A DNA stretch of 64,000 nt from Lunularia cruciata (GCA_948567375.1 OX419760.1:14818001-14882000), one strand, 5' to 3'. Counted from the first letter of the stretch, positions 31,731 to 43,383 are shown. Translations and numbers: made by a program. Notes: generated from the letters alone by a model not told the origin.

Positions 31731-32960
31731 TTGAAGTCTCTTCCTCTCATCACAATGGCCATTTCAACTGTATCAGTTGACTCCAAGGTCCAAAACAAGT
31801 TTCAATCAGCTCTACACCAAGATCCCTTCTTCCAAATGGTACATGGTTACCTTACGGCATGTGATAAGGAGTATAACACCTTCTCTATCAAGGAAGGCCT
31901 TTTATTCCATGAGGACCGGATCTATATTCCAGCTAAAGGTGATCTTTGACTTGTGTGCCTTCAAGAAGCCCATGATTTACCCATCATGGGTCACATGGGT
32001 GTGGACAAGACCTTGAGTACCCTCCAATGTCAATGGTGGTGACCCAACATGACACAAGATGTTTGAGAATTTGTCAGATTGTGTGAGAGCTGCCAACGTA
32101 ACAAGGCCAGCAACCAAAAGCCGAGTAGACTCCTTCAACCACTCACCGTTCTATTTACTCATTGGTAGCATGTGAGCTTGGATCTCATTACATCCTTACC
32201 AAAGACAAAACAAGGACACACCGCAATTGTAGTGTTTGTGGATAAGCTTAGTAAGCAAATCCACTTGGCACCAACCTGTGATATCATGGATGCTCCAACC
32301 TTAGCACAAATCTACTTCAACAATATCTTCAAGCATCATGGGATGCCACGTGTACTCATCTCCGACCATGATCCTTGATTTACCAAGAAGTTTTGGCAAG
32401 CACTCTTCTAGATACTTGGCACCAAGCTTGCTTTGTGCACAGCCTAGCATCCTCAAACTGATAGACAAACCAAACGTGCAAATCGTACATTGGAGGATAT
32501 GTTGCATGCCTTTGTCAATGTCCACCATACCAATTGGGATGAATGTCTTGCAGCTGCAAAATTTGCCTACAAGAATTCCAAACAAGCAAGCACCGAATTT
32601 TCTCCTTTCTTTCTTAATTTTGGCCAAGATCCGCTTGTTCCCAATTCTCTTCTTGCTCCCCCTCCATCTTAGGTTCCTCATACTTCCACATTCTTGACCA
32701 CTATATCCCAATCTCTCCAACAAGCTAAGTCTCACCTCCTTGTTGCTCAGAACTGCCAAAAATAATATGCAGACCACCATCATCCTGATCTCACCTTTGA
32801 AATTGGTGATAAAGTCATGTTATCCTCTAGTACCCTCCCTTTCCCAATTGATACCCAAGTTCGTAAACTTGCCCTTAATTGGATAGGACCCTTTTATATC
32901 ACCCGAATTGTCTTTCCTATTGCTTATCAACTTGCCTTGCCTTGTCACATGCGTATCCAC
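31731..32960 (+). pseudogene. B3 integrase
   Basis: Segments in order: LYTKIPSSKW-type linker, DLPIMGHMGVDKTLSTLQ-like zinc-module half (about 31965-32030), CESCQRNKASNQ (about 32083-32118), MSLDLITSLPKTKQGHTAIV with the first Asp (32172-), and HHGMPRVLISDHDP with the second. The later NVHHTNWDECLAAAKFAYKN and FEIGDKVMLSSS follow. Several stops and frame changes. Confidence 0.75.
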
Positions 32961-33242
32961 CTTGCCTTTCATGTTTCCAAGTTGAAACACTTTGTTCCTA
33001 ACCCCTCTTCCTTTTCCTCTCAATTCCAACCTGAGGAGTACAAAGTTGATCGTATACTCGTGCATTGCCATATTCAACAAGGCCGTCGCCAACATACAGA
33101 GTACAAGGTCCTTTGGAAAGGGTATTCCCTTCATGATGCCACATGGGAATCTCTTTCTCACCTCCACAATGCACAAACGGCCATCCAAGAATTTGAAGCT
33201 TCACTGGCAACGAGGACGTCACCAACTAGCGGCGGAGGAATA
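32961..33242 (+). pseudogene. B3 chromodomain and polypurine tract
   Basis: Frame 32817-33308 ends [20 protein letters not shown]. Then the chromodomain EEYKVDRILVHCHIQQGRRQ, EYKVLWKGYSLHDATWESLS keeps the aromatic positions (Tyr/Trp/Trp) of the methyl-lysine cage. Together with B1, B2 and F1 this marks these elements as chromoviruses. GGCGGAGGAATA just before 33243 is the polypurine tract. Confidence 0.82.
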
Positions 33243-33672
33243 TGTAACAATATGGAGTTTAACAATGAAGTTAGTCGGGCTTACAAAGTAGCACATAAGA
33301 CAAATTAGCCTAGAATATTCCAAAAGTATCTAAGAAGCTTCTTAGGAAGCTTCTCGGCTAGCTTAGCTTGCACCTCAAGTAAGTAGCTTCTAGAAGGAAA
33401 CTTCTAGAAGCTTCCAACTAGCTTAGCTTGCACGCCAAGTAGGCGGCTTCTAGAAGGAAGCTTCTTGAGAAGCTTCCTAGTTAACTTGGCTTGCACTCTA
33501 AGAAAGCGGCTTGAGGAAGCTTCTTGAGAAGCTTCTCAAGGGCCTTCCTTGTATGCTACCTATAAATACCAAAGCCAAAGCTCATGCAAGGCATTCGACC
33601 TTTTCCCTCATTCAAGTGTTTCAATGTGAGTTTCCATTCTCCTATTTCTCTCCTCAGATTTGGTCTTTTACA
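33243..33672 (+). repeat. B3 3' LTR
   Basis: TGTAACAATATGG..GGTCTTTTACA, 430 bases. TATA box TATAAATA at 33561-33568 with the heat-shock-element array upstream (about 33315-33545). Followed by the TSD ttggg and B1 protease sequence. Confidence 0.93.
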
Positions 33673-33677
33673 TTGGG

Positions 33678-35290
33678 ATTGACTATTCTTATGTGTCTTA
33701 CTTAGAGGTGCCAGAAAACCTAATCAGAAATTCTCACCTTGGTGTTGTACTTGAATTTGTTATTGGGTCCAATCAAATTGAACCTTATGAAATTCAAGCC
33801 AAGGTAGACCCAGAATGATATCATAGTGTAGAGGTGCCACTACAAACCTCATACACTCCAAATACTCCTTCCCAATCTTGAAGGTAACAAGATGCAAGAT
33901 GTAGAATGTAGAACCCTTTCTACCATCCGCCATCATCAAACTATTTCCAATCACTGGCTTGATAGGAATACTCAATTCATTTACTACTTGCATACACATG
34001 CAATTATATGAACTTCTAGAATCAACCAAAATCCTACAACAACACTTGAATATTGTACCTTGCAAGTGAAGCAAACTTGCATAGGTCGAGCCTTCAATCC
34101 CATTGGAACTAATCAAGCTCCTAGTAGGCAGCTCAAAATCTCCTACAAGGATTCCTCATTTCCTTGATCATTCTGTTCCACAAACTCCATTTGGGCAACT
34201 TGTCTAGATCGCCCATTCCTAAGTGGGCATTCAACAATGCAATGTCCAACTTGGCGACAATAAAAACAACCTCCATTTTGTTGCAATTTTTTCCTTGTAC
34301 CAAGTGGTCTCCATTGGATAGCATCAATCTCCATTGGTGCCGGTTCTTTTACCCGTGCATCGTGTACTGGTAGACCTTGTGTAGGTCAAGGTCAAGACCA
34401 AGTTGTCACCGCCAAAGAATCAAAGCGCTCACCCAATTGCATGGCTTCTTCTATGTTTTGTGGTTCCCACATGGTCATTTCTAATTTGGTTTGAGACTTC
34501 AATCCCCACACAAATCAATCTAGAACTTCACCTTCAAGAATCTACATGATGATGTTTTGAAATTGTGTGATGTAACTTCTTACTAAGCTAACTTGCTTCA
34601 ACTCCGCCAATTTATCTCGTGCGGCTTGGATGGCATTTATAGTTTGAAACCAATCCAATATCGTATCTTCTAAATTCTACTCATGCAACAATCTATCATT
34701 TTGCTCACTTCACTTGGAATCACCACCAAAGTTTTGCCACACCATCTAATTGGCTAGAGGCCAAGAGAATATGTTTTTGTTCATCTTGAAGATTGGTGGC
34801 TTCAAAGTAATGCTCAAAGTCAAAAATAGAATTCTCCATTGTGCCCAAAAGATTCTTGCCTTTAAACACCTTGGGTTTTGGAAATCAAATGCAATCTTCT
34901 CCATCTCGAATTGGCGCTCTCTCTATATGTTCTCGTTGTTGCTGATCTTGTTTATCTAGCAATCGAGTAAGGTGTTCATTTTTTTGCTACATTGCAAGGA
35001 TAATGTCCGATATTTCTGCCATAGCTACTACTCTATCCCACTACTCCCAATTTATCTAATTGATTAGCACATAGATGCAGCACGTCCACCGTTCTCCACA
35101 AGTTACAATTGGAAGTATCAAGGGTTCCTCAGACATGGGTGATCATATGTAGAAAATCCTGCCCAAAGTGCAAGGTGATGAATTGTGTGAAACAATGCTT
35201 GGGTAATATCTGGACATGAAAATCCCAATGGTTTGGCGGAAGTAAATTTGGTGGTCCATAAATTCCATCCATCCCATTCCTTCTTTGATA
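33678..35290 (-). pseudogene. B1 gag, zinc knuckle and protease
   Basis: Minus strand, right to left. The leader after the primer site TTGGTATCAAAGAAGG is followed by decayed gag (about 35000-34400), knuckle CFYCRQVGHCIVEC (34334-34143 frame) and protease CRILVDSRSSYNCMCMQVVN (34116-33760), then YDIILGLPWLEFHKVQFDW. The active-site triad is Asp-Ser-Arg as in B2 and B3. It is separated from its RT by B3. Confidence 0.8.
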
Positions 35291-35294
35291 CCAA

Positions 35295-35719
35295 TGTAAA
35301 AGACCAAGACCAAGGAGAGAAATAGGAGAATGGAAGCTCATATTGGGACGCTTGAATGAGAGAAAACTCCGAATGCCTAGCATGAGCTTTGGCTTTGGTG
35401 TTTATAGGTAACACACAAAGCCCTTGAGAAGCTTCTCAAGAAGCTTCCTTGAGCGCTTCTTAGAGTGCAAGCCAAGTTAACTAGGAAGCTTCTCAATAAG
35501 TTTCCTTCTAGAAGCCGCCTACTTTGTGTGCAAGCTAAGCTAGTTAGAAGCTTCAAGAAGCTTCCTTCTAGAAGCTACCTGCTTGGAGCGCAAGTTAACT
35601 AGTTAGGAAACTTCCTTCAATAAGCTTCCTAGATGCTTCTAGAATATTCTAGGCTAATTTGGCTTAGTCTCTACTTTGTTAGCCTTACTAATTACGTCTC
35701 TAAACTCCATATTGTTACA
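35295..35719 (-). repeat. B1 5' LTR
   Basis: Plus-strand view TGTAAAAGACC..ATTGTTACA, 425 bases, followed by the TSD AATAC (35720-35724). It retains the HSE-like GAAGCTTC units and a TATA-like TGTTTATA (reverse) near 35398-35405. It is more diverged from 6849-7244 than the B2 pair is from each other. Confidence 0.93.
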
Positions 35720-35724
35720 AATAC

Positions 35725-36318
35725 AATGCATTGGACTAGACTTTTTTGTACTTGGGCAAGAGTAGTTCCATTACTTGTAGAGGTGCTTTCACCAAATGAA
35801 CATTAAAATATGCCCCTTCTTATGCAAGCACTTGTGGTTCTTGGAATGATCCTGCTTCTTCTTTGGCTTGCATTTCACATAAAGTGTCTTTGCCTTCTTC
35901 CTCCACTTCTACTTCTACTCCTCATTTTGGCCTCTTGTTATCCTTCACTTGGATGTTCTTCTTCTTATCATTCTTTGGTGTGCAACTGCTCTTCTTTAGG
36001 GGCTTTTTACTTCTTGATTGGGTCTAGAGGTACTTTGGGTCAATGCAATATTTATCCTTGATCCTCTTCTTGGTCTTCTTGATTCTCACTCTACTCTAGA
36101 TTTGGAGCCAATCATGCATCTTCTTGTTGTTTCACTCTCTCTAATCTTGTTGCAAATTGCAAAGTAAAGGATCATTTTTCTTCTTTCCTTCTTCCTAATA
36201 CTTGTCTTTGGATCCCTTTTGCCTCCTCTTCTAAAAATACATCTATCACTTGAGTATTTTTCCTTGGTCTCTTTGTTGGTTTTGTAGACTTTGCTAGAGA
36301 CATCCTCTTCTTCTTTGC
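35725..36318 (-). pseudogene. Element D, middle segment
   Basis: Minus strand is Lys/Arg/Glu/Ser-rich and mostly open, with a few stops. Beyond the F LTR inserted at the CTTCT site the reading from 37418 continues here as GKEEEDVSSKVYKTNKETK.. This charged segment corresponds to the low-complexity region of the element C protein. Confidence 0.5.
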
Positions 36319-36323
36319 CTTCT

Positions 36324-37413
36324 TTATGGTAAATTTTTTTTTATGTTCCAAAGACATGAGAAACATGAGAAATACAAAGTTTCATTCTTTAAAACTCTGA
36401 TGTCCCAAAGGAGCACATTGTCTTGATTATATAGCAAAAAAATTCCTCCACAAAGGGAGTTACCTTGAAACAATATGGAGTTTACACACAAGTTAGTTGA
36501 GACTTACAAAGTAGCAAAATAGTCTAAATTAACCAATAATTATAAGAATAGTCTAAAAGCATTGAAGAAGATTCTTGGCACCTTCCAAATATAGGATAAC
36601 ATGTATGCCAAGTAGTAAATTATAGGAGGAAGCTTCTTGGGTAGCTTAGCTTGCATGCCAAGTAGTTGGCTTCTAGAAGAAATCTAATTGAGAAGTTTCC
36701 AGATTAGCTTAGCTTACACACCAAGTAGGCAGCTTCTTGAAGGAAAATTTTTAAGAAGCTTCTTAGTTAACTTAGTTTACAATGTAAGATGGTGGTTTTT
36801 AGGAAGCTTCTCAAGAGCCTTGTATGTTCCTTATAAGTAGCAAAGCTTGAGCTCATGCTAAGCATTTGGAGTTTCACTCATTCAAGAGTCCCAATGTGAT
36901 CTCTCACTTTGATCTTCCATTCTCTTATTTCTCTCTTCAATCTTTTATATAGACCATTGGATTAAATACATGGGTTAGTGATATATTGATCCTTGTCTTT
37001 TATGGGTGGTCAAACAAGTTTGACCAAATAGAATCTTTTGGGAATTTTTTTGTAGGAAGCTTAGAACAACATGGATGAGATAGCATTGGAAAGATCTTGA
37101 TGAGACAAACAAGGAGGAGGGACAAGAAGGTAGTTACTTTTTCCCCCTTTGGGCAAAAAGATGGAGGTGAAAAATGCAATTGCCTTCTCCCTTGGAGGCG
37201 GGAAAATTGTTTTTTTAGGCCTAATTTGTTTATTTAGGTCTCCAAAATTTGCTCTAAGGTTTTAAGGTGTTTTTTGCCTCTACTTCATGAGTGAAAGTAC
37301 TCCTTTTGTGACATCTATATCTAATCTACTTAGACCATCATATATACTATCCCTAAAGATATAACCAAGCTAATTTCCACTTCTATATAATTTGTTTAGC
37401 TAATGGTATTACA
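36324..37413 (-). repeat. Solo F-family LTR in gene D (with nested solo B LTR)
   Basis: Right end GGTATTACA at 37413 (the LTR start TGTAATACC on the minus strand). Internal blocks match the F1 LTR, such as the region around CTAATTTGTTTATTTAGGTC. The left end is fuzzy (TTATGGTAAA or TGTTCCAAAG). CTTCT occurs at 36319-36323 and 37414-37418 and fits a target duplication. Removing the LTR restores the reading of D. Confidence 0.75.
36466..36949 (+). repeat. Old solo B-family LTR
   Basis: TGAAACAATATGGAG..CAATCTTTTATA matches the family B LTR from end to end with many substitutions. GAAGCTTCTT-type units and a TATA region (CTTATAAGTAG near 36830) are still recognisable. The 5-bp flanks no longer match clearly. 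It is the most diverged B copy here. Confidence 0.8.
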
Positions 37414-38000
37414 CTTCTTTGGCCACCAGCACAAATTCTCCCATTATTGTATACTTTGCATCTACTTCTTTGTACTTCATGATAAATAATTTTCTTGAGT
37501 TGCAAGACAAAGTACCATATTTGATGGAAATAACTTGTAACTTCTTGCATTTCTCCTTTGCTAATAGGTTCAGCCACATGTACAAATGAATCTCAAATGA
37601 GGTTAGGTAATTTACTACACCATCTTCTTCAAACTCCTTCAACAAGCTCATTGCTTGAAAGTAGAACATATTTGCCCAATGGATAGGCTCTCCTTGGTAT
37701 ATATACTTTAAGAAGATGGTTTGATTGTTGGTGAGATAATTCATTCTCTTTGACTTTAGTAGCTTCATAATTGCCTATACTATCACTCTTTATGCTCAAT
37801 CCTTATAACTACTCATCATCTATCCATGTTCTTGATTATAGTATATGCAAAGGTCACCTTAATGACTTTAGTCAACAATTTTTCTACAAAATTTGTATCC
37901 AACTTCATTGATCCTATTGGTTCTACATTTGCTCCTAAAACATTTCTCTAATTTCCTTTGGTCTAGTTGAAGGTTTTCCTCTCATGCTCCAAATCAATCT
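37414..38000 (-). pseudogene. Element D, conserved N-terminal domain
   Basis: The minus frame 37768-37419 reads MKLLKSKRMNYLTNNQTIFL, YQGEPIHWANMF and EIHLYMWLNLLAKEKCKK. It aligns with MGILKPERTTYVMKHQAVFF, AGEPINWARCF and EAHFYLGLNLLTLAEQ of the element C protein. Upstream sequence to about 38000 shows further weak similarity with stops. Thus D and C encode members of one family. Transposase_32-like assignment is tentative. Confidence 0.6.
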
Positions 38001-40930
38001 CTCCTTCCTCTCCCTTGTTTTGTGGATTATTTCAACGTGACTAAACTCCAAATTCCAAAGCAAGAAGCCAAGATGCTTACTTAAGATTACCTCACTCATG
38101 TAATGCACAGCCTATTTGTTGATTTTTGGGCTATAGAGGTTGGCTTTGGTGATCTATCTCATTGAGTTTCTAGACAAACACTATATTTCCTATCAAAGTT
38201 GGGGTTGGGTACAAAGGTGAAGGATGGACATCTATAAAGGTAGTAAGAACTACAAAGGCTATGACATGAGATTTCTAAGCTCACTCAAATTTGAGATTTC
38301 TAAGCTCACTCAAATTTGAGATTGAAATTGATCTACAAAAAGGGAAATTGATTAGTGGATACTTGACTTTCCAAATAGATTTTTCAGTAATTATTCTTCG
38401 ATAATTGAGTATTTGGTACCAATCCTTTGCATATGCAAAACGTCCTTAAAAAATCATTCTGCACACATGCAAAGTCCTCATTGAAGGCAAATATAAACTA
38501 TCCTTGGTGGCAATTCTTTAACCAAGTGGTGATGCTTTCAAATTGATGGATTGTTTTTTAATCTAAATTCCTTTGAGTCTAAAGAGCATTTTTACTTGTG
38601 TTCTTTGGCACTACTTTGTCATTCTTTCTATAGATTGCCTTTGGCTTCATACTTATTCCCTTTGTATTATAACATGTACAAACACAACTCCAAATGAAAT
38701 GAAATTATGAAATTTTCCCTACTAAACAATAAATTATTCTATCATATCTTTACAAAAAAGAGTGAAATTGATGAATATGTGAATGAAAAAGGGAGATAAA
38801 TGTATTAAAGAAGACATGGTCATTCAAGCAATAAAAAACCCAAATAAAGAGTATTATCTTGATAATTATAGCTCTAACAACCATAGTCAACACCTAATTA
38901 TATAAGAAGCATGTTTCAAATTGGACACTTAAGCAAGTATAATAAGATACTCTTTACAACTAACAAGGTATAATCATCAATCTTAACCTTATTGACTATT
39001 TGTCCAAATTTGAGTCTTTCTCCAAACTTAGGTTCAAAATATGTTACATAGATAAGACTAGCAAAAGCTCTTGGTGAGATTGGGTACTTGAAAATAGTTT
39101 GAGCAAGCACTGAAGCTATATCATGATAGCTGAAAAGCCTAATTTAGGTTACTTAATTGATAATAAGAAAGTCTATTCTAATGTATATTCTCATAAGAAT
39201 ACATATCAATATGGTAAAATAAATTACTAAGTATAATAAACTTATATAAATATCCTTTGACTACTGGTAGTGCTATTAGCTTTACTAAATCCATTAGCAC
39301 CTTCAATGGTTACTTGTTTGATACTGAAGGTAAAATGATGAGAAAGTATTTATAATTTCTTGATAATAAGAAAGTCTATTCTAATGTATATTCTCATAAG
39401 AATACATATCAATATGGTAAAATAAATTACTAACTGTAATAAATTTTCATAAATATCCTTTGACTATTGGTAGTGCTATTAGCTTTACTAAATCCATTAG
39501 CACATTCAATGGTTACTTGTTTGGTACTGAAGGTAAAATGATGAGAAAGTATTTATAATTTCACACAAAGTTTTATGAGAAAAATTTATGAAAAAAAAGA
39601 TGATTAAAATTTAATAATAAAAAAATAACTAAATTCAATGTTTATGAGAAGGACAACAAAGTCTCAGAACTCTTTATACTTTTTAATCTTTATTTCTAGT
39701 GTTATGTTATAAATAATCTCTTCTAAATATTGCTTTGAGATGGCAAGGATTTCTTAAATATAATTTTCATTTCTTAAAAATTGATGTAAAATTTGTCTTT
39801 ATTTATATCAATTTTAATAGGCTTAAAATGCAAGAAAGTGGAGCAATATGTAAGATTAACAAGGTATGTAAATATAAAGGTTGCATGTCTCTTAGGTTTG
39901 GTTCGGTGACAAATTTCCTTAGGAAGAGTAAAGGAATTCTTGCACCTCCTTCATAACTTAAGATTGTATTATTTTTAAACTATATTTTTATATCATCTTA
40001 TTTATTACTTGTCTTACACTCTTTTATGGTACTAATAGTCTATAAAATCAGTTGTAAGTGATAATATTGAGTGGTCTGGTGTTGGTCATTCTAACAAGAG
40101 TAGTGCTTTTAAGTTGCTTGTCAAGAAGTTCTTATGATTCTACCCTTCTTTATATATGATTAAATTGCTTTTTCTTACCTTCTTTTATAAGTTGCACTCC
40201 TTTGGTAGCTTTGTGTCGAATTATTAAACTCTATCCTGATGCATGACATGAATTGCCTAATCTTGCTCACATATATAATAAAGGTTGTCCTTCTCAAAAA
40301 TTTATAGATTATTGATATGTCTACCTTAAATTATGATTAAAGTTGCACTATTTAACTTAAATTCAAATGAATATTCACTTTTGAATGAACAAAGATGACC
40401 ACTCTTAAATTCACCACTTAGTTGCTAAAAGTGGAATAAATTGTGAAATTGGATGAAGAAGCAATCTAAGTTGAAGTTTATAGCCTCATATTCATAATCT
40501 AATGTTTAACAATCTAATAAAATAATGGCAAAAAAATAAATGATAGAATTTAAAAAGAGATATCATAACATTTTCATCAATAACACATAATAATATCATG
40601 ATAATGATCACTCTAATTTATGTATAATAATATTAAATAGTATGTTATTTAATATTTAATATTTATGGTATATATTATTATAACCCTAAGTTTAAAAATA
40701 GAATAAAAGAACATAATTAATTATAACTATATATATTATATATAACAAATTTAAGACTTTTTAGTCATATATTATTAATTTAAGCTAGTGGAATATATTT
40801 TCAAGTGTGTAAAAGTTGCTTATCATAATCATGTTATTTGAAAAGATAGTATGAAAGAAACAAGTCTAAAGAGCTAAGTAGTACTCAAAGTATTATTTTT
40901 ATGAATCCATTCATGCATTCTTGTTTATAT
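38001..40930. other. AT-rich region without a supported gene
   Basis: Low-GC sequence with only short chance frames. It contains the tandem duplication at 39157-39560. It also contains a short Cys-containing open segment near 39735-39956 (CKINKVCKYKGC) that I cannot assign. No LTR, tRNA or structured gene is recognised. Confidence 0.5.
39157..39560 (+). repeat. 203-bp tandem duplication
   Basis: Two head-to-tail copies begin at TTGATAATAAG (39157 and 39360). They differ at few positions by eye. Each copy has the same open segment TGSAISFTKSISTFNGYLF followed by EGKMMRKYL and a stop, in plus orientation. The peptide is not recognised. The duplication is recent relative to its surroundings. 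Confidence 0.85.
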
Positions 40931-40959
40931 ATATTACTCCCCCACAAGAGCAACAAGAG

Positions 40960-40985
40960 AGAGAGAGAAAAGAAAATATTGATTT
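40960..40985. repeat. GA-rich microsatellite
   Basis: A short (GA)n run (GAGAGAGAGA and A-rich flank) beside CCCCCACAAGAGCAACAAG. Simple repeat without other evidence of function. Confidence 0.6.
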
Positions 40986-41393
40986 TTAGAGAGCTCACCG
41001 ATATATATCACATCACATGAGTGAATAGTTGATTTTGTTTTTTATTTTTTATTTTGGTTCCATTGGTGCCTAGATTGAAGGCTATGAAGAATTGAGTGGA
41101 AAGTTGTGAGTAATTTTAGGGTTTAGTGTGATTAATTCACATTGAGAGGGATGGGTCAAGAATTGTCATTTATAATTTTGTGGCATTCATGTTTGAGTTC
41201 CATACAAACTTAGTTTGAAATTTATTGAGATAGGAGTCAAAAGTTATTAGAGTTTATATGGGTTTTAGGGTTTGGAGAGATAATACTTACTCATGTGAGT
41301 TGGGATGTGAGGGGTTATAGTTTGAAGATATGAGGAGATCTGGAGAGGAGCATTAGGTGTTACAATTATTATTCTTGTGCTAGTCAGGCTACA

Positions 41394-41491
41394 CTTCCCT
41401 ATGTGGAGCCGCCTAGAGCGGCTTGAGATACACCATGCTCGGTGTATCACCAACACTTTACCTCACAAGGGGTAAAGACCCATGTAGGAAG
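41394..41491 (+). ncRNA. Predicted four-way-junction RNA structure upstream of element L
   Basis: Three perfect hairpins follow each other: AGCCGC/GCGGCT (41407-41423), GATACACC/GGTGTATC (41427-41448) and CTTTACC/GGTAAAG (41456-41477). They are enclosed by a long closing stem CTTCCCTATGTGG (41394-41406) with CCCATGTAGGAAG (41479-41491), which has one bulge and two G-U pairs. It is not a tRNA: there is no GGTTCGA box and the arm lengths are wrong. It lies about 200 bases before the coding-like part of L on the same strand, so a 5' leader structure or ribozyme-like element is possible. Function is inferred. Confidence 0.45.
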
Positions 41492-42814
41492 GATGCACAA
41501 GGACTATGATTGGACCACTTGGGATGCTCAAATGTGGCAAGTAACCATATTGATAATGGTGACACTCTAGATCATGCATACTTCCTTGGAATGGTCAACA
41601 AAGGGATAGCACTTTGTGGAGCATTACAAGGATACCAATTGAATCATGGGAGTGATTAACATCTCAACATGTTGTACCTTGGAGTTGTTTTTGAGACTAG
41701 TTTTCCATGTCCATATCTACACCATAGGCTACTCCATACACTCCATGATGTGGCTAGACGTGCTTTTTCCTTAGCACTTGATCTCTTAGCATGTGATCCC
41801 TTGGACAAATTAGCATGATTTTTATTCCTCTTACACCCTTGATGGTGCATTTATTATGCTAGAGGGGGACATACAAGAGGAGGCATAGAGAGGTGGTTGT
41901 TAGATTTTGCAAATTTTGAGTGGAGGATTGGGATGCCCTACAAGACTAGTCGGTTAGGGCTACATGTTTTTGGAGACAAGTTTTGCTATAAAGTCCACTC
42001 AATTATAACGGTGTAGGACATTGGGTCAACATGAGATTTTAATAGAGGAAGAAAAATGTTACACTCACTTTATATGGCTAATCCCATTGATGAGATTATT
42101 TCTTCTCTATGCTTGATACATCTTATAATAGGAGAGGGAGTACAATTAGAGGTTTTAGATTATCAACCCAAGTATTTTTTATGTCTTGATAGGTCACTTT
42201 TTGCATAAGCATTGTGCATTACCCCTTGCTTCTCCTCAGCAGGCTTGTTAGGGATGGTATATGAGCATCTTAGAGATTACTTTCATGCAAATGATCCTTC
42301 TAGTGGACTTTTCAAGCTATTTTAGGTGGTTATAACAATAGTGAAGAGAGATATTCCTACGTCAATAAGTTGGGTGTTAGGTGCTAATCAACTTCTTGCA
42401 ATGGAGAAAGACACAAGAGACAGAAGACCTATTGTTATTGGAGAGATATTAATGGGCCTGGTTAGCCGCACCATTGTCCTTCAACATCATTCTCACTTTC
42501 TAGAGCACCTCAGTCTATATCAATTTGGAGTAGTTACACCTAGAGGTTGTGAGTGTAATACCAACAACTAGACATATTAGCTAGAGGTGAAAATTGGATT
42601 GGTAATATTTGGAAGGATTTTATGTATGATGGAATAGGTAGATCAGATAGAAGTGTCACCAAAAGAGTACTTCTACTAATAGGACAAAAATAAAAAATAA
42701 CCTAAAGTTGTAATACCAATAGCTAGACATATTAGCTAGAGGTGAAAATTGGCTCTGTAACATCTAGAAGGGTGTTATGTATGATGGGTTAGGTAGATAG
42801 AAGGTAGATAGAAG

Positions 42815-43015
42815 GTAGAAGGCTCTGAGTACTTTCTCTTTTTTGCGCTTGACCTGAAGCTGGGGGTTTCTTGCTCGTGAAGGCTTCTAACCTCTAGAAT
42901 GAACGATTGATCTATCGGGAGCTCCTCTTCTCTTTGGGTCGTTTGCTTTGATGTCAATCCTCTTGAGGTCCTCGAGGTGCTCCGTTCATTCAATGTCTCC
43001 TATAAGTGCATCCAT
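42815..43015. other. Filler insertion of distinct composition in F-a
   Basis: About 200 bases with higher GC than the surroundings (GAAGCTGGGGGTTTCTTGC, GAGGTCCTCGAGGTGCTCCG) that are absent from other F LTRs. The flanks carry similar direct repeats, GGTAGATAGAAGGTAGAAGG (left) and GGTAGATAGAGGTAGAAGG (right). A minus-strand open frame (42993-42775) runs through it but is not recognised. Organellar origin is possible on composition alone. Confidence 0.5.
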
Positions 43016-43383
43016 CAAGGTAGATAGAGGTAGAAGGATTTTATGTATGATGGAATAGGTAGATCAGATAGAGGTGTCACCAAAATAGGACTTCTACTAA
43101 TAAGGTAGGAGCCAAAAATAGCCTAGAAACTTTAGAGCCAATTTTGGAGGCTTAAACAAATGAATTTGGCATCAAAAATATGCATGTTTCTTGCCAAATA
43201 GAGGAAATGCTAACCTTATCTTCCCCTTCTCCCCCCCTTCAAAATTTGTCTTATCAAGTGCTTCCAATGGTACCTCACCCATGCGATTTGGATATTCCTA
43301 CAAGAAAATTCCTTCCGGTCAATTCCTTCAAGGTCCTTCCTTCTATTTAGTTTGACCAACCAAATAGGATCAAGATCAACATG

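Larger units (their letters stand above)
28090..33672 (+). mobile_element. Element B3: gag-deleted chromodomain Ty3/gypsy retrotransposon
   Basis: Plus-strand family B element inserted in the opposite orientation into B1, between RT and protease. LTRs lie at 28090-28514 and 33243-33672. The flanks ttagg (28085-28089) and ttggg (33673-33677) are a 5-bp duplication with one change. About 770 bases of gag are missing: the leader joins directly to the sequence before the zinc knuckle. A solo A LTR sits in the leader. Pol is complete in order but carries many stops. Confidence 0.9.
6849..35719 (-). mobile_element. Element B1: chromodomain Ty3/gypsy retrotransposon carrying nested insertions
   Basis: Family B element on the minus strand. 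It is bounded by LTRs at 6849-7244 (3') and 35295-35719 (5') and flanked by a perfect 5-bp duplication AATAC (6844-6848 and 35720-35724). Its own sequence is only about 4.7 kb. The rest is A (8082-15804), B2 (16105-26950) and B3 (28090-33672). Removing these yields the order gag - CCHC - PR - RT - RNase H - integrase - chromodomain. A block equivalent to about 890 bases of RNase H and integrase is missing beside A. It is inserted in gene D. Confidence 0.9.

Noticed and set aside
36466-36949. B-family LTR as part of a full element in D
   Set aside because: No primer site, gag or second LTR of the same age lies beside it. The flanks are F LTR sequence, so it is a solo copy.
41394-41491. tRNA gene
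   Set aside because: Three hairpins in a closed junction look like a cloverleaf. The stem lengths, the absence of a TTC loop box and the 98-base length do not fit a tRNA.
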